64,000 bases of DNA from Gamarada debralockiae (Eukaryota; Ascomycota; Leotiomycetes; Helotiales; Hyphodiscaceae): NCBI GenBank assembly GCA_002803225.1, contig NXFV01001507.1:1-64000 (forward strand), written 5' to 3'. The translations under genes and the position numbers were made by a program. Positions 23,625 through 34,699 of the stretch are shown piece after piece (position 1 is the stretch's first letter; the number at the start of each line of letters is the position of its first letter). The notes beneath the pieces are model-generated. The model was not told where the DNA came from. It saw only the letters and a program-made list of their open reading frames with translations, and did not search any database.

Positions 23625-25288
23625 TAGAACTCCTCCTTTCCACCGATCAAAGCATGAGTGTTCTCTACCAACTAACTTCTAACTCTAGGGATCAATAGCT
23701 ATATTTCGGAATCCATTTCTCTCCCTTTGAAGTACGGGATTCCAATGATGGTAATATTTCGCCCGGAGCACTGGCTCCTCTCTCAAAGCAGCTTTCTTAT
23801 TGGTATAATTCGATTCGAGCGTAACCAGATGCTCCTATCATTGTCTTCGAGGCTGGATTAGTATCATGCCAGCAACATTCGGTAAGTTGTTACGCGTCGG
23901 AAGTGGACAATGCAGCTGCTAAAGAGTCTTCAGCCTCCGTGTTAGGCGTCCTGCTCTTATGCTACAGGTTGCAAACGCCTCCATTCGCAAATAGCCCGCC
24001 ACTTCGGCCATGCCGATCGCTGTGAGATGCAGTTCCGCGATCAGTGCGAACTGATATCATCCTGAACTGGAAGAAGATGCTTATCTTCTCCATGTTCACC
24101 GGGGAGTAGCCGTAGCCAACGAGGATAGAAGTACAATATGCGCTTTCACGACCATGCAAGACGTCGAACCACTGAGGCCTAGTGATGATGAATGGGCAAT
24201 AGACGTCGCTGTTCACAAGCCGAAGAATTGATCAAGATATTTTGACACTGTGTCAATTCGGAGTATGCTTATCAGATTCAAGAAGCGAAAGACCTCGATG
24301 GAACTGGGGAGGTCGAAGAGAGCCATGAAGTAAACTACTTTAAATTGAAAACACAATGCGCACCTGCGCCTTCAGCCAGCCACACAGCGCAGTGACTTCA
24401 ATCGCTTGGTAATCAAATGGACGCCAGCAATTGGACCTTCCTCAGGACTTTCAGTAACTTTGCCAAGATCTCGTGATTAGAAGCAGTGAGACACAAGAAG
24501 ACTCAGGGGAATTCACTGGCTAAATATGTGGATACGGCTGACTGCATTAGTGATGGTGGGTGAAAGCCCAGGGTCCTAGCGCCTATTTGAGGTGCAAGTA
24601 GCCTAGCAATCGGCACTTATGAGGATGGCGCACCCACGTGCTAAAGGCACTGGAAACTGCTTGATCGACCACCCAATTTTTGAGCGAGGCTCGATTCTGC
24701 TGCTGCTGAAACAATCGAAAGATTCATGTGCTTTGCTGACAGGGTGTGGATTGAGGGCGCGAAAGGATAGGCCGGGGATTTTGAAGGGAATTTGATCTTC
24801 TGTTTACTTTCAGGAGATCCAAATTTCCAATGGCACAGTTGTTGCTGGAGCTCAGGGTCACGGATTGAGGAGAGATTGCCCCAAAATCTATCTACTGATT
24901 TTGTGATGGTTGGGGAGGAAGGATGTGCCACCTTCGGTTTCCAAGCCTAGCCGATTACTCGCATTCTTCCCTGCAGCCTTGCGAGTGCAGGCTGGTCTTA
25001 CTGTAGTGACAACAGATCCGCACCGGCTGTATTTCCGCTCGTGGCGCCAAGCTGAACTTCTACCGGTCTGATGCCGTATGACAGCTTCAATCAGAAGCCT
25101 TGCCGTCCCATCTATTCCGTATTCAAGGTTTTGTGGTAGCCTTGGCAGACATGCATGAGCTCCCTGGCAACCCCAGCCCCCATATTGAGAGCTGAGCTCC
25201 CCTTGTTTCAGATCCTTTAAAGCTCCAACACCATCCTATTTCTTTGCAAATATCCTCTTCCAGCTCATAAAATCCTCCTCCTCCAAAA
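23625..25288. other. gene-free stretch upstream of the nuclease gene
   Basis: No supported gene. It includes the right copy of the 17-bp direct repeat at 24462-24478. The last part is presumably the S1/P1 nuclease promoter; no clear TATA box was chosen. Confidence 0.45.
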
Positions 25289-26332
25289 ATGCATCCAGTC
25301 ATCATCACGTCCCTGCTCGCACTCACCCAACCTGCCCTAAGTTGGGGAGACGTCGGCCATCGAACTGTTGGATACTTGGCCCAGCATTACCTCACCCCTC
25401 AAGCATCGTCATGGGTCAACTCGGTTCTAGCTAACGAGAATGGATATGATATCTCCGATGCTGCTACTTGGGCGGATGTGGTGAAGCACAAGCGTCCTTA
25501 TTCTTCAGGCTGGCATTACATTGGTACTTTGCTACTTGAGGAAACGTCTCCAAGGGGTATAAGCTAACAGTTAACAGATGCAAAAGATGATCCTCCTCAG
25601 ACTTGCGGGGTCAAGTTCAATCGTGACTGTGCCGGAAAGGGATCATGCATTGTTGCTGCTATCATGAACCAGGTCAGTAACCAAACTTCCAAGCCTCTCA
25701 ACCCATCTGAATCGTTGCATTACTGACACTTGTCACTACTCTAGACATCCATTGTCCTCAACTCAGATGCCGGCTCCACTGACCAATCCGAAGCCCTGAT
25801 GTATCTAATCCACTTCATCGGCGACATCCACCAACCTCTGCACACCGAATCGATCGACCGAGGCGGCAACGAAATCAAAGTCTGTTTCGACAACCGGTGT
25901 GGGAAGGAGAATCTCCATGGCATTTGGGACACAGACATAATCCACAAGATCAATGGATTGAAGCACAGCGAGAAACACAACGAGGAGAAAGAAGCAGCTG
26001 CCAAGTGGGCGGATCAACTTTATACCAGCAATTCTGCCAGAGGCATACATTCCGCTGCTGATGAATGTAACAACGTCCAGGATCCGGAAAGTTGCTCGAT
26101 GCAATGGGCATCTGAGACGAATGCGTATGTTTGCTCGTACGTGATGACGAATGGGATTGATTGGTTGGAGAATAATGATCTTGGTGGTGATTATTATCAG
26201 GGTGCTGTTCCTATCGTGGAGGATAGAATCAGTAAGGCTGGTGTTCGTCTTGCGGGTTGGATCAATGCGCTGGCAAGTGCGGTTGGATCGAGGTCAGGCT
26301 TTGTTGTCCAGGACGGCAGAGTGGACTTGTGA
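25289..26332 (+). CDS. secreted S1/P1-type nuclease
   Basis: Three exons (25289-25523, 25578-25672, 25745-26332) give 305 residues. The signal peptide MHPVIITSLLALTQPALS ends just before W-G-D-V-G-H, so the mature protein begins with the invariant Trp whose amino group ligates zinc in P1 nuclease. Further zinc ligands are in place: ISDAATWADVV, SGWHYI, YLIHFIGDIHQPLHTE and NLHGIWDTDII. Cysteines in the middle exon (QTCGVKFNRDC) match the usual disulfides. The enzyme is expected to hydrolyse single-stranded DNA and RNA to 5'-nucleotides outside the cell, with a nutritional or defensive role. Length is normal for the family, and no active-site change is seen. Confidence 0.92.
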
Positions 26333-26339
26333 TTGAAGA

Positions 26340-27069
26340 AGATTTGTGGTGGCTAAAAGTTGACGGGATTGAATTCGGACTATGTATTAAATTGAAACCC
26401 TTGGAGCTTCTAAGCCGAGATCTCAATGGGAATATCTCTTTGTACCTCTTTGATCGCCGCCGTGCGGAAGGACAAAAGACGCCCAATCATTCGCTCTGAT
26501 TCAGAAATCAAAGTCAAGAATGTCAAGAAATATCTAATTGAGCCAGAGTAATATCTTTCCCAATCCAAGCAGTGAAATCGGATGCAGCATTCTGAACACG
26601 GATGATGCTTTGCGCATAAGATTCTGATTAAACACACTCGCATTCTCCAAACTCATAAATTTGCCTTCGAAAATCCCCCAAACATGCGACAAGGTAAATC
26701 TACAGCATCAGAAGACATTTGCGATTTTCACAGCTCAATTCTTGAGAGAAGAGGTACCTAAAATATGCTTTGGTTATGAGGAATCAGGGGCTCCTGTCGC
26801 TACGCAGCATTGGCTTGGAGGAGTGCGGGGTAACAACGTCAACCCTAGAATGGTTATAAATACCCTGGAAACTTCCTATTTGGGGCATCTGCAGGTCCTG
26901 CATCGGCTGTTCAAAACCCAGAACCAGCCAGCCGGATGACAGATAATCTCCACACATCACCAGTATTTGGGATAAGTATTTGGAATGCCGAGAACACGTC
27001 TCTCAACACATCCTCTACCGGTCTCACTAGAGAATCTCTCCTTTTCAATGACAATTCCTCGAGAGCCTC
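26340..27069. other. intergenic stretch
   Basis: Nothing supported. A short plus-strand frame at 26661-26939 has no motif. Confidence 0.45.
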
Positions 27070-28003
27070 ATGGCTACCGGTAGCCCTATGGACGACAAGT
27101 CAGTAAGTTATACGGTATATTACTCTTACTTGTTGACCATACTCATAGAACTAGGTGCGCATATATGGCGAAGTCCCAATTCCACCACCTTACCCCTCTC
27201 CCACATCCACGCTCACCGTCACCACCTCATTCTCCATATCATCTCTTAAGGACTCTCAATACCCCGAAATTCCTCTCCCACCAGGCCAATGCCGCTCCAG
27301 CCTCCTCCTAACATTCCTGCAATGGCGCATCTACATCCGAGTCATCACACTCCTCGTAACAATCACTAGCTGCGCCCTCATCCTCACCGGTCTCGTCACG
27401 TACGAGAAAACGAAAGCAAGCGACTTTGAAGAGATTGTAGATCCATATAGCGGGAAGGAGATATATGTCGAAATTCAGACGAGGCCGAGTGTGACATTTG
27501 CTGCTCTCGGGGGTGTGAATACACTGTTTAGTGTATTTTTGTTGATGCTATGTTGGAAGTCCAGTAAGGTATGCAAACAGTACTCGTCCGAATACTTAGA
27601 ACAACTGCTGATTTTAATTTTCAATGGGCAGATAAGTCATGTAAATAACATTAGCAATGCAGTGGTCTGCATCATCGGCTTCGCAGGATTTGCCAGCACG
27701 ATGAGCGCATGCGTGTATATGCAGCAGAATTCTGAGCTGCGCACGACTCTTTGGTAATTCTCACTCGCACGATCTCAGCTCACTTGCTAATGATGTGCTA
27801 GGGAATGGGCATGCAACTACCGAGATATTCCGGATACGGGCCCGCAATATGATGAGATTTGCAGAGTGATTGACGTTTCGTGGGTTATGGGCCTTTTGCA
27901 AGCGGTTTTTGATCTTCTGACTGTGTTGTTGACTGCTATCACGTTTTCGCTGTGGAAGTGGAGACTTTTCTCACGGCATGGAAGGGTCGGAAGGATTTTT
28001 TGA
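27070..28003 (+). CDS. four-TM membrane protein of unknown function
   Basis: Four exons (27070-27102, 27155-27568, 27632-27753, 27802-28003) join cleanly to 256 residues. A tiny first exon encodes MATGSPMDDKS. A Pro-rich cytosolic N-terminus leads to four predicted helices: VITLLVTITSCALILTGLV (about residues 80-98), VTFAALGGVNTLFSVFLLML (about 127-146), VVCIIGFAGFASTMSACVYM, and VMGLLQAVFDLLTVLLTAIT near the end. The polar loop between helices three and four has two Cys (ACNYRDIPD, DEICRVID), possibly disulfide-bonded. The four-helix layout resembles MARVEL/tetraspan-type fungal proteins, but no signature proves it, so I give no function. Confidence 0.7.
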
Positions 28004-28662
28004 GGGGTAGGAAGCTAGAATATATTACTGCTTGAAGATGCGAGAGACTTAGGGAATGGAGGCGTTGATCGAAACAAGGAAAACTCTCGGCACATTCAAG
28101 CTGAAAGGGAACAACACAGATGATGGCGAATCCGATGGGAATCCTCGATGCTCTTGCAAATGGAGAAGCTGGATCGTGGGTAGTCGGGGCGGGTTTAGCG
28201 GAGGTGATGAAAATGAGACTGAGTCAGATAGTTGAGCTGGGAAGCTCTGTCAAGCATATTGAAAGCACGAAGTTGCTGACAGTGAAAATGCTTCCGGACA
28301 ACAAGCTCTAGCAGCGCTCCACCCGTATGTAGTGGAAATATCAAAAAATATATTGTGAACTGTGAACTGAGGGCTGAGAAATGGCGTGACGGAATGCTCC
28401 ATGAACAGCAAGGAAGATGGCGCGAGTCGGTCATTCTCCTTGAACTTTTGCATCCAGCTTATGCTGGTTCACCTCTTCGCATGAAGAGCATGGACGCTTT
28501 ATAATCGGCTGGATGGGAAGAACACAAAATTGAATACTAGTGCATACTAGCAAGACCAACGCGCCTCCATCCCTGTGTTTACCAACGCAGACCAAATAGG
28601 TGCCCAGTGCAATCCCAATCCATTCGAACTTCGGCCCAACCATGTGTCGTCCCAATCATCAA
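28004..28662. other. intergenic stretch
   Basis: No supported gene between the convergent membrane-protein and 2EXR genes. Short frames at 28120-28660 have no motif. Confidence 0.45.
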
Positions 28663-29319
28663 TCACCAGAGCCACATCTGAACATTCGGAATACCATTTC
28701 CCCAATGCTCCAGCGATCCGTTTTCCAGCTCCCGCTGCAGACACTCAACATACCAGTAGCTGTGCCGCAACTCATCCGAAAACAAATTCGTATCAACACC
28801 CACGACCAGCCGACCTCGCTCACCACCCTCTGCCGGCCGTCGATTCATTCCACTCTCCTTCGGCATAATGAGTGCAATCGTCTTCAAATTCCTCATCCAC
28901 TGCAGCTCGCTCAATGATTCGTATCTGAATACCCTTAACACCTCCCAAAGCTGCACATCGATCGCGCATGAGAGTATTCGGTCGTTGTGTGGACTCGTTG
29001 CAAGATCGTAAGATAGGTCGCCGGCGGGAGAACAGTCAAGGCTATCGAAGAAGACCGTATCGCGGGCGAAGTCAACGAAGACGGAGGAGTTGTATTTCGG
29101 GGAGAGAATGAGGTTCGTGTAGGTTTCGAGAGCGACGGCGCGAGATTCAGGACATACGCGGAGAGGGATTGGTGGGGCTGTGGAGGAGATGTATTGTTTG
29201 GCGCCGCGGTTGAATCGCACGGAGACGACGCGGGGTCCGGGGAACATGGATTTCCAGATCTTGATGCGCAACTCGAATGGGAGCTTCTCGAACATCGTGA
29301 AGGTACGAGACGCATCCAT
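28663..29319 (-). CDS. 2EXR domain protein
   Basis: A single exon of 218 residues. The N-terminus shows the 2EXR signature: FEKLPFELRIKIWKSMFPGP followed by PPIPLRVCPESRAVALETY. These are the two E-x-R elements of this abundant fungal family. A later segment, VDFARDTVFFDSLDC, is also typical. Function in the family is largely unknown, although its layout recalls F-box-like adaptors. The ATG at 29319 begins the reading frame just upstream of the motif. Many shadow frames overlap it. There are no introns, as is common for the family. Confidence 0.8.
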   Translation of the reverse strand: MDASRTFTMFEKLPFELRIKIWKSMFPGPRVVSVRFNRGAKQYISSTAPPIPLRVCPESRAVALETYTNLILSPKYNSSVFVDFARDTVFFDSLDCSPAGDLSYDLATSPHNDRILSCAIDVQLWEVLRVFRYESLSELQWMRNLKTIALIMPKESGMNRRPAEGGERGRLVVGVDTNLFSDELRHSYWYVECLQRELENGSLEHWGNGIPNVQMWLW

Positions 29320-29488
29320 GATAAAGGTGATGTTGTATCGTTGGACGTAAATGAATGTTTGTTGTTTGTTATAATGAAGTAACGAGTAAGTTGGAGGGAA
29401 GTCGGCAAGTTAGCGGGTCGGTTTTAAGATTGATGCGAGGCTGAATCGCAGCCTTACTCTATCTCACATGCATTGCCCGGGAAACTAA

Positions 29489-29563
29489 TTACTTAGCGTC
29501 CCATAGCTTGACTGTCTCGTTATCAGATGCCGATGCCAGCAGCTTGCCGTCTGGCTCGTACGT
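29489..29563 (-). pseudogene. orphan WD40-repeat remnant
   Basis: On the minus strand the frame reads E-P-D-G-K-L-L-A-S-A-S-D-N-E-T-V-K-L-W-D then AK and a stop. This is the second half of a canonical WD40 blade and matches the near-identical repeats of fungal NACHT-WD40 (NLR-like) proteins. No second blade is found nearby, and upstream sequence loses the frame. It is a remnant of a former repeat gene, directly next to a TIR element. Confidence 0.65.
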
Positions 29564-29622
29564 TTTTGGAAATGATAGAAAACTCACGACAAAAAGAACA
29601 TCTCCTAAGATGTTCGGATATA

Positions 29623-29870
29623 GTGGTGACTATTCATTAGGCGGTGAATGTTGTGAATGTTCACTGAGGGGCTAGGATCGGCCCGCTTAGTGCCTGAGGC
29701 TAGTTTAGGAACCAATTCTGAATCAATAAGAATCGATTCCTTACAGTGAACATTCACCCCTTAGCGAATAGTCACCCCCCTAGTGAACAGTCACTCCTCA
29801 GTGACCATTCACCCACTAGTGAACACTCACCCCTCAGTGAATAGTCACTGCCTAGTGAATAATCACCTGC
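29623..29870. mobile_element. MITE-like element with imperfect inverted termini
   Basis: The left end GTGGTGACTATTCATTAGGC and the reverse complement of the right end GCAGGTGATTATTCACTAGG match over about 25 bases, apart from transitions and one indel. TA flanks both sides (29621-29622, 29871-29872). The right half is a tandem array (see the repeat at 29743-29870) and the left side carries the same unit inverted, so the element is largely made of its own terminal motif. No coding capacity. A TA-target (Tc1/mariner-like) origin is inferred. Confidence 0.6.
29743..29870. repeat. tandem array of about seven 18-19 bp units
   Basis: Units follow AGTGAAnAnTCACCCCTc: AGTGAACATTCACCCCTT, AGCGAATAGTCACCCCCCT, AGTGAACAGTCACTCCTC, AGTGACCATTCACCCACT, AGTGAACACTCACCCCTC, AGTGAATAGTCACTGCCT, AGTGAATAATCACCTGCT. 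Each unit holds a GTGA...TCAC palindrome. Inverted copies lie at 29625-29675. Confidence 0.85.
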
Positions 29871-29874
29871 TAGT

Positions 29875-30340
29875 GCAAGCCAGGACGGCGGGCTCTAACC
29901 GCAGTCGATCTGAAAATTAATTCCCAAGGAATGCCAAGATATCACGGATCTGTACCTCTTTAGGGAAGATTTCTTTGCGATTAGCTGGTTGGACCAAGCC
30001 ATAGACTCATGCGAATATGTTTTCTGTATGGTATACTACTACTGTCAATTTGATTATTAATTTCTTAAAATAAAAACCTTACAGCAACCTAACAAAACAT
30101 CATCCTCCTAAAAAATGTCGTCCCCCTAATGAAATATAAACCTGTTTCACCACGGCTGCGGAGATCGTGAGGAAGGACATCGGCATTATCTCCGGCAACC
30201 CTTTTTGAATTTCCAATGGCCCACTGCCCGTCTAATGACTTGGAGCTTCCCAGTTGCTAAGCTCCTTGTTACTACAATGATTTCTATTAGAATAGCTTGG
30301 TAATACTTCAGCAGCACCTCCTAATCCTTCTCCCACTTCA
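29875..30340. other. AT-rich spacer
   Basis: No gene seen. The composition suggests decayed DNA between the repeat element and the next pseudogene. Confidence 0.45.
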
Positions 30341-30359
30341 ATATTCCATTAGAGATAGA

Positions 30360-31200
30360 CACTAGTTATATATCTCGTAGTTCAAAAGAGCCCTAAAGTG
30401 CTCAGCAAATATAAAGTACAGCGTTTGATTTACCTAGAGTCTTCGATATACCTCGTCCATGTCTATCGGTCGACACATCTCCTTTAGCACGAATCTTCAC
30501 GTCGAAGATGGCCTTTTGTAGAATTCGCGGTCTCTCATCTCGATGTTGAATAGCCCAACAGTAGATAGAGATCCCTCGGTAACTCCCAGGGCCTCAAGCA
30601 AGACATAGTTATCTGCTTCGTTCTCATCTTGTATCTTCGCCAGGTTTATCTTCGCTAGGTTTTCCTTCGACTCTAGAAGGGTCTTAAGAGTATTCGCTGT
30701 CTCAACATCGTTACGCTGAGCGTCAAGGTCAGCTGCCTGTCTCAAGTAACCATCACTTTTAGAGCACACCAGGAACTTCAATCCGCCGAAATCGTACTGT
30801 ATAATATATTGATGGGAAGCTAGGCCCTTTACCTTAGGCTCCCACATTATATGCGCTTCAGGAAATGAATGCCCGTATCTGTATATATATCAGGGATTAG
30901 AGTTGTAGGAGAGCTCTCCTTGCGTATAAAGAAGACAGTGTCTCTAATATAGTCGATATCAAAGCGGAAGTCCTTATCGATTCTTGCACAAAAGCAAAGA
31001 AGATTCCCAAGAGTACTTCTATAACTAATGATATCAAATATTAAGAGATTAAAATCCGGGTGTATAGCTACAAGTGCCATGAATACAGGCTCAATTGGGT
31101 AGCTTAAGAAGGGTCAGCTTGCTCGTAAGTATAGCATTGACCTTCTCCCCTTTACTAAGAGTATCTTATAGTATTCAGTTCTCGAAAGTACCTCCCAGAA
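30360..31200 (-). pseudogene. decayed member of the fungal family often labelled 'geranylgeranyl pyrophosphate synthetase-like'
   Basis: Minus-strand pieces in order: PIEPVFMALVAIHPDFNLL, then FDIISYRSTLGNLL, DTVFFIRKESSPTTLIPDIY, a break at 30847-30850, VKGLASHQYIIQYDFGGLKF, and QKAIFDVKIRAKGD after a frame change near 30500. The same blocks occur in a large, probably misnamed, fungal family (the FDIVxCxSTLGNLLRF, TVFFIRRExSPTELIPDV and QRIVQYDFGGLRFLVR types). The next conserved block reads R-L-stop-V-N-Q-T, with TAG at 30434-30436 where the family has Trp. Multiple breaks make this a pseudogene. Its real molecular function is unknown to me; the family name is an annotation tradition, not evidence of prenyl synthesis. 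Confidence 0.6.
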
Positions 31201-31311
31201 TCTTTCTTGAGACACTTCGTACTCAGTGATAGTGACTATAGCAGAGATAATCATTAATATATTACACTATCCATTGTCTTCCTTTTTACTTGATTAACGA
31301 GGAATGCGTAC

Positions 31312-31860
31312 CTAGTACCAGAATCCGCTCACGGCGGTGGAGGCGTGGAGGCTATTGATAACTGTGTCAACGACCCCCGAAGATGGATGCCCGACTGGAC
31401 GGTGGAACGTATGCCTTCCAAGCGCGTTGTGACTTGTATGTGCGCGCTGCCAGATGGGACCTATCTGCTTCTCAATGGTATGAAGCAGGGCGAGACGGGC
31501 TTTAGATTGGCAAGTTTTCTGAACTTCTAGGCTGTGCTGTATGATCCTACCTTGCCGATTGGACAAAGGATGAGTCTGATGGCCACCCACGACGATTGCG
31601 AGGTTATACCACGCTAAGGCATCCTTGTTGCAAGATGGAAGAGTTATTGTAACAGGTTCAGATCCTCAGGACGCTTGGCTCCACGTATGGGAATTCCATG
31701 GGGCAAGGAACGATCTTCTCAGATGTTATATATACCGAGACGAGCTGTTCAGTACGATCATCGCGCCTCCAGGTCCGAATATTTGTCCTCCGGGCTGGTA
31801 TCAATTTGTTTTACTTGATAGGCCCACGCCGAGTAATAGTGTGTTTGTAAGAATTGGGGT
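31312..31860 (+). pseudogene. truncated glyoxal oxidase / copper radical oxidase
   Basis: The plus strand reads EAIDNCVNDPRRWMPDWTVE, ERMPSKRVVTCMCALPDGTY, then (after a stop) AVLYDPTLPIGQRMSLMA. After a one-base frame change at about 31585 it reads TTIARLYHAKASLLQDGRVI and VTGSDPQDA. These are consecutive segments of the glyoxal oxidase beta-propeller; the RLYH Tyr/His region includes copper ligands in the family. A large gap follows, and APPGPNICPPGWYQFVLLD with FVRIG from the C-terminal domain appears at about 31760-31857. The N-terminal domain and much of the propeller are missing. It is an internally deleted, frameshifted remnant. Confidence 0.7.
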
Positions 31861-31869
31861 GGTCTGGCG

Positions 31870-33620
31870 ATGGTGGGGAGTTGGCCTCAGTTGCCTGACT
31901 TCAGCGTTCCATGGACTTGATCATGTGATAACTTGGGGATTGAGAGAAGGATCGGGATGGGATGCAAGCGAGGATAGAATGGTAGATGACACATATTTCC
32001 TGTGCTGTTATTTTGTAGACAGAGTATACTATACAAATATGTGGAAATGGCGATGGAACAGATAATACGCCAGCAATAGACAAACTTGATCAATCATAAC
32101 GATGACTTCGTCTTCAACTCGCCAATATTCTCTATTTCTCCATATTATACATGACAGGTTCAAATTGGATGCCTTCCAATCTGAAGTACAATTAGGGATC
32201 GAGATTCACGGACCTCAGGCCCATCCTTCAGTGGGAGTTCTTCCAATCACCCTGCGGCAAGTGACCTCAAACGCCGCCTCCTCTTCATCTCATTTTCGAC
32301 GCCGATGATAATGCATCCCAACCTTCCCAAACGCCAGGCCAATGCCCTTAAATGCTCTAATAGGAAGACCCAAACGCCCCATCATGTTGTACATGCATTA
32401 TGTTCCCATCCGGTGCTTCCGACTAAATTATTCGTACATCACACGTGATTGTAGCAAAACTTTAAGTAAAATTGTTAGCAGAGTTATTAGAAAGCAAAGG
32501 GGTGAAAAAGCCTACAATTTTCTTCGGAATAGTTTATTCAAGTGAAATAAACTCAGGTCTACGCTTTCAAGGCCCTCCTTTGCTTTCCCGCAGCCATGTG
32601 GTTGTGTATGGACGAGAAGGCGCTCAGTAATAACGCGATTGGGCAGTAGACGGTGTAGTAGTTCATTGAATGTGTATGGGATCCCATCTTATCTCTCTGG
32701 GTGCCTTCCTTCAAATGTCAAATATCTTCTTGAAATTGTTGGCTTTAAATTTGGCTTTGTGTGAGGACTGAGGTATTATGCTTGATGAACAGCAATTTCA
32801 GTTCAGGAGCTTGTAAATATATAAATCCAGCACCATGGAGTTAGCTCGGAGACAATCGCCGATAAATCGAGTTTTGTCATGATGTGGCGGTCGCACAGCC
32901 CCCTAGGATTCGTCCTCACCAGCGAGCGTCTGCGGCCCGCGCTGGCCGTCTGTGCGATGCCGCCAATAGAATCACATCGAACACACGAAGCAATTACTTG
33001 ATTGGGGTGCACAGTCATGATGACGAAATTTCGGCGATTGCTATTTGGCCTCACGATGCAGAGAACGCGTGGAGACGGAAAACGCTCGTGGTGAGTTGTT
33101 TGTTTGAGAGCTTCGTGGTGGGCGATGTACGATGTGGTGGTATGTTTTGGGTGAATATGAGGCTTGGAGAAATTGAATTAGTGATTTGAGTAGGAAAGCT
33201 TCCAATAATGCGTTGTACTGTATTTCGATGAACCCGTATGGATGTGCTGTTTGGAATCAAAGAGCGTGAGGGATTTGAAACGTCACCTTGGGACACTAAA
33301 ACTCAAACCCCACGGAGAAGGGTTGGCGACAAAAAGGCCCCTGTCCCGAAAATCGGCAGCCTTCGGCGAGTGGCGGCGAGATTTTAATCAATCAATCCTC
33401 CTTTAATTATTCAGCAAGACTTAAGACATTCAGAAGCCAGGTTTTTGGAAAGTTCTCGTTCATTCAAATGGAGATTGCTAACGGAACATCTTTTGATTGG
33501 ATGACCACCATGTTTTGCATTCCCAGAAATGTGCACTGCTACCTTTCGGAATTTTTGAAGTTAAGATGCAATTGTCTAATCCCATACATTACACCTACTT
33601 TGCATCCTTCCCCTTTCCCA
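31870..33620. other. gene-poor stretch
   Basis: Open frames at 32102-32308, 32884-33189 and 33468-33809 have no recognised motif. Nothing supported. Confidence 0.45.
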
Positions 33621-33635
33621 TGGTTGTTAATTATG

Positions 33636-34699
33636 TCAAGCAACAACGTTCAACTGCACTGTCTCAGCATACGCACCCTCCGTATTCCCCGGCGCAGCAA
33701 CAGCCAACACAAACTGCCCATCACGATTCGGCGTCGTCAACGTGAACTGGCTCCTCCTACTAGCGTCTGGAGATGTCAAAGCTATCGTAGCACTAATCTC
33801 ACACACTAGCTCCTCCGCACTCTCAGAATACCCCTCTAGATGGGTCCTCAATTGTGATGATGCTCCGGGTGTTGTATTGTCCTCAGTGCTCGAGTACACA
33901 TAGTAAGTGGCACTACCGCCAACGGTTGAGAGATAGGCTATGATGGGATCAAAGGAAAATGTAAGGGTGAATTTGCCGTACGGGAGATCGATGTCTAGGT
34001 AGTAGTAATCATCCAGTTCTCCGCCGACGGGGCGGCCGTCTGCTCTAGTTCCGGAGTTGAATGCTATGAGCTGGAAGGCAGTTGAGAGTGGTGGGACCAT
34101 AGATGTCGAGCCGATACGGTGACAAGTGTAGTTAGGCTTGTCGTCGAGCTGAAGACGGTTTGGGTCGATGTCGGGGCCGTAGCTCTGACCGTACTGGTTG
34201 AGGTTAAGACTGAGAGACAAGAGCATGCGGAGCTGATTCTCGAGGCGGAGTAGGATATTGATGATGAGACTTAGGTGATGCAGCTTAGTGCTAGGGAAGG
34301 CTTTGAGGCTGCGCGAGCTATGATCCCGGGAAGCTCGCCCTTAGCCAGAAGGTCCAATTCTTCCGGCGTCCATCGCTTGACAGGTTGGACTGCTGCTGCT
34401 GCCGTTGTTGTTGCCGTGGTAGTTGTGAGAGTCGTGAAGATTGATGTGAAGGAGAGGGTCGATGTTGCAGTTCTGGGCAAAAGCTAGATGAGAATATTGA
34501 TTGCTGATTTCAAAGAACCTTAATCACTGGAGTTGTGGTCCTGACTATGGTTGTAACTACCGGTATGGACAAGTATGAAGAACAGAGAGGCTCGCAATGG
34601 CAGAGCTACCAATAGGCATCGAAGTAAGTTGTTATGGTTGTGGGTGTCTGCCAGAGCTGTGACAGCGAAGGCGCTTGCAGCGAGAAAGACAGACTTCAT
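33636..34699 (-). pseudogene. secreted protein of unknown function, reading frame apparently broken
   Basis: An ATG at 34699 starts a clear signal peptide (MKSVFLAASAFAVTALA, then DTHNHNN). Coding-like sequence then appears in shifted frames: VVTTIVRTTTPVIK, a possible small intron with a CTAG acceptor, RTATSTLSFTSIFTTLTT, VQPVKRWTPEELDLLAKGEL, and from 34226 to the stop at 33636 a 196-residue segment (YGQSYGPDIDPNRLQLDD, VGGELDDYYYLDIDLPYGKF). I cannot join these in one frame with convincing splice sites, so the gene is either a pseudogene or has introns I cannot place. The Thr-rich linker and signal peptide point to a secreted or wall protein. No family recognised. Confidence 0.4.

Noticed and set aside
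29743..29870. CRISPR-like repeat array
   Set aside because: Units are contiguous with no spacers, lie inside a TA-flanked element and belong to a eukaryotic genome.
30360..31200. Terpenoid prenyl-synthase gene (from the family's common label)
   Set aside because: No DDxxD aspartate motifs. The label is a traditional misannotation of a different fungal family.
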